Virus record (IMG/VR): IMGVR_UViG_3300028559_000227 | Span: 1 to 20,360 of that record | Origin: a virus | Length of the DNA: 20,360 nt | Strand: one strand, 5' to 3' | In this document: in pieces, positions 18,349 through 20,360 of the stretch | Position numbering within the stretch: the stretch's first letter is position 1 | Layout: each line of letters opens with the position of its first letter | The notes under the pieces: generated by a model | The model's input: only the letters and a program-made list of their open reading frames with translations | Told to the model about the DNA's origin: nothing | Databases searched by the model: none | Made by a program: the position numbers and the translations under genes

Positions 18349-18445
18349 TCGGATGTAGCTCAGAGGCAGAGCGTTCGCCTGTTGTCAGTTTTAAATAAAC
18401 TGATTCTTAAGCGAAATGTCGGGATTTCGAAATTCCCCATCCGAG
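18349..18445 (+). tRNA. tRNA-Asn (GTT) with 25-base hairpin insert in the anticodon loop
   Basis: The acceptor TCGGATG/CATCCGA is perfect with discriminator G, as in Asn. The D arm GCTC / AGAGGCA / GAGC and anticodon stem TTCGC/GCGAA are perfect. The loop is CTGTT, then 25 bases (18384-18408), then AA. Removing the insert restores CTGTTAA with anticodon GTT. The insert folds as TCAGTTT / AAACTGA around five bases. Its boundaries are ambiguous by two bases because both ends carry TT. The T stem is also slightly irregular. An intact tRNA-Asn follows 6 bases later. Confidence 0.7.
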
Positions 18446-18451
18446 CAAAAT

Positions 18452-18525
18452 TTACCCATAACTCAGCGGTTTAGAGTGTCGTCCTGTTAAGTCGAAAGTC
18501 ACTGGTTCGAATCCAGTTGGGTAAG
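18452..18525 (+). tRNA. tRNA-Asn (GTT)
   Basis: The acceptor TTACCCA/TGGGTAA is perfect with discriminator G, the D arm is ACTC / AGCGGTTTA / GAGT, and the anticodon arm TCGTC / CTGTTAA / GTCGA has one T-T mismatch and anticodon GTT. The T arm ACTGG / TTCGAAT / CCAGT is perfect. CCA not encoded (CA follows). An ordinary counterpart of the interrupted gene before it. Confidence 0.9.
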
Positions 18526-18543
18526 CAAATAAAATCTAATACC

Positions 18544-18750
18544 ATGGATAACAAACCAAGTGAAAAGATGACTGAATTCCTAGATAAGGTAGATGCCTTA
18601 TGCAATGAATATGGTTATGAATTTTGGCCTACGATTAAGGGTTGGAATCCAGATGGTGTTAAGGATGGTGAATATGAAACCTTTGCTTGTATTGGTAATG
18701 GTGAAGCTGTCAAGCTAGTGTTCTTAGATGGTGATGGTAGAGGTAAATAA
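18544..18750 (+). CDS. Small unknown protein within the array
   Basis: A 68-residue acidic protein from ATG 18544, 18 bases after tRNA-Asn. It begins 'MDNKPSEKMTEFLDKVDAL' (helix) and continues with 'YGYEFWPTIKGW' and 'AVKLVFLDGDGRGK', suggesting a small alpha/beta fold. Codon use looks like the neighbouring genes. It ends 7 bases before the next tRNA and is presumably cotranscribed. No family recognised. Confidence 0.7.
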   Translation: MDNKPSEKMTEFLDKVDALCNEYGYEFWPTIKGWNPDGVKDGEYETFACIGNGEAVKLVFLDGDGRGK

Positions 18751-18757
18751 ATTGATA

Positions 18758-18829
18758 TTGCATGGCTTATTGGAAAAGGCTCAGCTCTCATAAGGCAGAG
18801 TAAGACGGCTCGGCTCCGTTCCATGCAAC
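18758..18829 (+). tRNA. tRNA (CAT), Met or lysidine-type Ile
   Basis: TTGCATGG/CCATGCAA gives an acceptor of seven or eight pairs. The D arm is GCTT / ATTGGAAA / AGGC with little or no spacer before it. The anticodon loop CTCATAA has CAT (18789-18791), in a stem with one A-A mismatch. The T arm GACGG / CTCGGCT / CCGTT has an atypical loop beginning C. CCA absent. CAT may be read as Met, or as Ile if modified to lysidine. Confidence 0.7.
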
Positions 18830-18832
18830 TAG

Positions 18833-18886
18833 TATAACTGTGAAGGTTATATGAAGTCATGGTTCAATTACGTAATTGGCTATGAT
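18833..18886 (+). other. Hairpins between tRNA genes
   Basis: ATAAC / TGTGAAG / GTTAT resembles an anticodon arm (about 18834-18850). It is followed by an interrupted hairpin around CAATTA/TAATTG (18864-18877), flanked by TCAT and ATGA. There is no acceptor stem, so this may be a tRNA remnant. Confidence 0.3.
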
Positions 18887-18887
18887 T

Positions 18888-18959
18888 TGTAATATGGAGT
18901 AGTGGTAGCTCAGCCTCGTTATAAGGGGAAGGTCAGTGGTTCAATTCCATTTATTACAA
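18888..18959 (+). tRNA. tRNA-Ile (TAT)
   Basis: The acceptor TGTAATA/TATTACA is perfect with discriminator A, the D arm is GAGT / AGTGGTA / GCTC, and the T arm AGTGG / TTCAATT / CCATT is good. The anticodon loop GTTATAA has TAT, in a stem with four pairs. A TAT anticodon for AUA codons is unusual in bacteria, which mostly use a lysidine-modified CAT tRNA. It would suit the AT-rich phage genes. Confidence 0.85.
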
Positions 18960-18967
18960 CTAATGAT

Positions 18968-19044
18968 GCAAGCGTATCCCCCTAGTCTTCGAAACTAGAG
19001 TGCGGTAATGGAGGTAGATATGGGTTCGAATCCCATGGCTTGTT
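18968..19044 (+). tRNA. D-arm-less tRNA-Arg (TCG)
   Basis: The acceptor GCAAGCG/GGCTTGT has six pairs with a G-G mismatch at its base. The anticodon arm CTAGT / CTTCGAA / ACTAG is perfect with anticodon TCG, and the T arm ATGGG / TTCGAAT / CCCAT is perfect. A 7-base linker (18975-18981) replaces the D arm, and the variable region is 21 bases, exactly as in the CAT tRNA at 18260. The linker TATC could pair with GATA near the T arm. CCA absent (CA follows). Confidence 0.65.
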
Positions 19045-19151
19045 CACTAAGGGTCAATTAAAACGGAAAGAGTCGCAATCCCCGTGGAAATGGTGATACC
19101 CCTTCGGGAGCGTGGGGGTTAATATACATCGACCAATTAACGCTCCCACTT
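19045..19151 (+). ncRNA. Structured RNA between tRNA-Arg genes, possibly tRNA-Ser-like
   Basis: GGGAGCG (19106-19112) pairs with CGCTCCC (19141-19147), and TTAAT (19119-19123) with ATTAA (19136-19140). An alternative fold pairs GGTCAAT (about 19050) with ATCGACC (about 19128), with a loop holding GTGGAAA like tRNA-Ser (GGA) and a variable-type hairpin CCC / TTCG / GGA; but no T arm can be formed. I leave it unassigned. Confidence 0.35.
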
Positions 19152-19225
19152 GGTCTCATGGCCCAACTGGATAGGGTACTTCCTTGCGAAGGAAGCGATT
19201 GAGGGTTCGAATCCCTCTGAGACCA
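19152..19225 (+). tRNA. tRNA-Arg (GCG)
   Basis: The acceptor GGTCTCA/TGAGACC is perfect with discriminator A. The D arm is GCCC / AACTGGATA / GGGT, the anticodon arm CTTCC / TTGCGAA / GGAAG has anticodon GCG, and the T arm GAGGG / TTCGAAT / CCCTC is perfect. An ordinary cloverleaf; CCA not encoded. GCG is used here rather than the common ACG. Confidence 0.93.
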
Positions 19226-19228
19226 CAT

Positions 19229-19301
19229 GGTTCTATAGTGTAAGGGATTAACACATCTCTCTTCTAAAGAGATAATCTGAGTTCGAATCTCAGTGGAACC
19301 A
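19229..19301 (+). tRNA. tRNA-Arg (TCT)
   Basis: The acceptor GGTTCTA/TGGAACC, D arm GTGT / AAGGGATTA / ACAC, anticodon arm TCTCT / CTTCTAA / AGAGA with anticodon TCT, and T arm CTGAG / TTCGAAT / CTCAG are all complete. Discriminator A, no CCA. It starts 4 bases after the previous tRNA. It reads AGA, a codon common in the genes of this window. Confidence 0.93.
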
Positions 19302-19309
19302 CTAATAAT

Positions 19310-19395
19310 GGAAGATTAACTGGTCAGGGTACCAGACCTCCCTGCTAAGGAGTGTGCGTGTTTTAATGCGTGAGTTTCGAGTACTCAATTTTCCG
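19310..19395 (+). tRNA. tRNA-Ser (GCT)
   Basis: The acceptor GGAAGAT/ATTTTCC has seven pairs with discriminator G. The D arm is CTGG / TCAGGGTA / CCAG, the anticodon loop CTGCTAA gives GCT, a long variable region carries GCGT/ATGC pairing, and the T arm TGAGT / TTCGAGT / ACTCA is perfect. It is the last tRNA of the array; no CCA. Confidence 0.9.
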
Positions 19396-19403
19396 CTCTA
19401 AAT

Positions 19404-19465
19404 AATAACCAATATGAAAGTTCCGTATATTTATATTATATGAAGCTTAATATTAAAAAACAACT
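19404..19465 (+). repeat. 62-bp direct repeat, copy 1 of the gene leader
   Basis: This block, running from AATAACCAATATGAAAG through TATATTTAT and the first nine codons of a gene, recurs at 20195-20256 with four differences. It thus duplicates a promoter-like leader plus an N-terminal coding segment, 791 bases apart. Confidence 0.9.
19426..19434 (+). promoter_or_regulatory. TATATTTAT motif, candidate late promoter element
   Basis: TATATTTAT ends 5 bases before ATG 19440. The identical motif precedes starts at 7029, 8841, 10641 and 20231, and a variant (GATATTTAT, 15347-15355) precedes 15371. In the order and distance seen it may be a phage-specific promoter core; that is inferred. Confidence 0.5.
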
Positions 19466-19502
19466 TTCTGAATCGTTAATGTCTGAGTTAACGTATAAAT
19501 AA
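19440..19502 (+). pseudogene. N-terminal 20 codons of a kinase-like gene, out of frame with its body
   Basis: ATG 19440 opens 'MKLNIKKQLSESLMSELTYK' and then hits TAA at 19500. The body of the following gene reads in another frame, where in-frame codons before its ATG at 19544 give 'IIEDYLGEDYPSSFN'. A one-base insertion, or a -1 shift at TATAAAT, would fuse both into one protein. The N-terminus closely matches the next gene (20231). Either a recent frameshift, a programmed shift, or a separate leader peptide. Confidence 0.55.
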
Positions 19503-19543
19503 TTGAAGATTATTTAGGTGAAGATTACCCGTCTTCATTCAAT

Positions 19544-20122
19544 ATGGAGGAATTCAAAAAATTAAATTCATTTAAGAACCGTATATCTTATTGTGAGTCT
19601 AAACTTAAAAGGATATCATCTGGTTCATCTAGAATAGTTTATGCGATAGATGGAACCAAGGTATTAAAATTAGCCAAAAATGCAAAAGGGTTGGCCCAAA
19701 ATGAAGTTGAGGCTACTTACGCAAATTATAGTGATTTAAACTCTATTCTTGCTAGGGTTTTTGATTATAATGATGATAATTTGTGGATTGAGATGGAATT
19801 GGCACGTAAGGTTTCTAAAAATAATTTCAAACAAATAATTGGTTATACATACGAAGACTATGTGGCAGCACTTAATTATCACTACTATACCGATATAAAA
19901 CCATCAAGAACCTTTAGACCCAACAAACCCGATGCTTATGATGATATGTGGGAAAATGAATTTATTTATGATATGTTTAATTATATAGGTAGTTACAAAA
20001 TACCAGTTGGTGATTTGGGTAGGTTAAGTAGTTATGGTTTGGTTAAACGAGAAGGCTCGGAGTCAATAGTGTTAATAGATTATGGTTTGACCAATGAAGT
20101 TTATACTGGTTATTATTCATAA
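19544..20122 (+). CDS. Protein kinase-like fold protein
   Basis: A 192-residue protein with kinase-like landmarks. A Gly/Ser loop 'RISSGSSRIVYAIDG' (about 23-37) precedes Lys42 in 'KVLKLAKNA', where kinases bind ATP. A hinge-like 'LWIEMELARKVS' follows, and a late 'ESIVLIDYGLTNEVYTG' resembles the DFG segment, with Asp-Tyr-Gly. A clear HRD catalytic loop is not seen, and the protein is smaller than typical kinases (250 or more), so it may be a pseudokinase. The in-frame region before ATG 19544 looks coding and may belong to the protein through a frameshift. Targets are unknown; it might enter the cell with the phage DNA. Confidence 0.65.
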   Translation: MEEFKKLNSFKNRISYCESKLKRISSGSSRIVYAIDGTKVLKLAKNAKGLAQNEVEATYANYSDLNSILARVFDYNDDNLWIEMELARKVSKNNFKQIIGYTYEDYVAALNYHYYTDIKPSRTFRPNKPDAYDDMWENEFIYDMFNYIGSYKIPVGDLGRLSSYGLVKREGSESIVLIDYGLTNEVYTGYYS

Positions 20123-20125
20123 AAT

Positions 20126-20156
20126 TTGCATTTCTGCAAAAAAGTTAATACTTTTG
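20126..20156 (+). promoter_or_regulatory. Bacteroidetes-type promoter before the last gene
   Basis: TTG (20126-20128) and TACTTTTG (20149-20156), 20 bases apart. It lies upstream of the duplicated leader, so gene 20231 may have both a host-type promoter and the TATATTTAT element at 20217-20225. Confidence 0.8.
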
Positions 20157-20194
20157 TATTGGGAAGATAAGGTCTATTTAATTTTCCACTGGAA

Positions 20195-20256
20195 AATAAC
20201 CAATATGAAAGTTTCGTATATTTATATGGTATGCAGCTTAATATTAAAAAACAACT
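20195..20256 (+). repeat. 62-bp direct repeat, copy 2 of the gene leader
   Basis: Counterpart of 19404-19465, identical at 58 of 62 positions. It contains TATATTTAT (20217-20225) and the first nine codons from ATG 20231. Confidence 0.9.
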
Positions 20257-20360
20257 ACGTGAGGCCCTAAAATTAAAATCTTGGGATGAGTATCTAAAAT
20301 TAGTTGCGGATGCTTATAACAATGCGCCTAATTATGAGGCTTCTGCGGTTAAACACTGGA
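20231..20360 (+). CDS. Start of an unknown gene, truncated by window edge
   Basis: Forty-three codons are visible. The N-terminus 'MQLNIKKQLREAL' is nearly the same as at 19440 and similar to that of the CCA-adding enzyme, with LRE at 9-11. The continuation 'SWDEYLKLVADAYNNAPNY' and 'EASAVKHW' differs from the kinase-like gene and recalls a domain I have seen in other large-phage proteins without known function. The shared N-terminus may be a capsid-sorting or other targeting signal. Confidence 0.75.
   Translation, partial: MQLNIKKQLREALKLKSWDEYLKLVADAYNNAPNYEASAVKHW

Noticed and set aside
1-20360. CRISPR array
   Set aside because: No regularly spaced repeats of suitable length with unique spacers; the repeated segments are tRNA arms and the single 62-bp leader duplication.

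Overview
The window looks like part of the genome of a large tailed phage infecting a Bacteroidetes host. The DNA is AT-rich, with tightly packed genes that often overlap by 1-4 bases. At least ten promoters fit the Bacteroidetes pattern: a TTG-type -33 box, about 20 bases, then TAnnTTTG. One gene (7029-8342) encodes a secreted protein with a C-terminus resembling the type IX secretion signal, which is confined to Bacteroidetes. T4-type genes are also present: a tail tube-like protein, a denV-like pyrimidine-dimer glycosylase, a P-loop nucleotide kinase-like protein and an endonuclease VII-type HNH protein. I infer a large myovirus, but neither a genome nor a host is named by the sequence itself.

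Layout. Positions 1-1320 hold the 3' end of a DUF2828-like gene, a mobile GIY-YIG endonuclease with a small ribbon-helix-helix partner, and a second, remnant copy of the same 3' end. Positions 1410-3848 carry small unknown proteins, the tail tube-like protein and a convergent unknown gene. Positions 3854-6971 carry a DnaJ-type chaperone, a ClpP-type protease and several small phage proteins. Positions 7029-8342 encode the secreted protein. Positions 8350-12015 hold a tmRNA, two related GIY-YIG endonucleases, a long structured transcript and a first group of tRNAs. Positions 12036-16423 carry the nucleotide kinase-like gene, a tRNA-Cys unit, denV, a CCA-adding enzyme and small genes. Positions 16439-19395 are a dense second tRNA array with an HNH endonuclease. 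The end holds a kinase-like gene and the start of another gene, both behind the same duplicated leader.

How it fits together. Almost no tRNA here encodes its 3' CCA, and the phage carries its own CCA-adding enzyme. A tmRNA plus a ClpP homologue suggests a phage-supplied ribosome-rescue and tag-degradation route. Mobile endonucleases sit directly after the 3' ends of tmRNA, tRNA-Met and tRNA-Ile, so the RNA arrays are hot spots for invasion.

The most unusual content is the tRNA set. Alongside ordinary tRNAs there are genes with good acceptor and T arms but remodelled interiors. Several have five-base anticodon loops closed by perfect stems. One tRNA-Asn has a 25-base hairpin-forming insert beside a normal tRNA-Asn. 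Two tRNAs lack a D arm but share the same spacing. tRNA-His and tRNA-Ile carry long variable arms. The genes around them are intact, so random sequencing error is an unlikely explanation. All RNA calls are by-eye foldings and were not computed.
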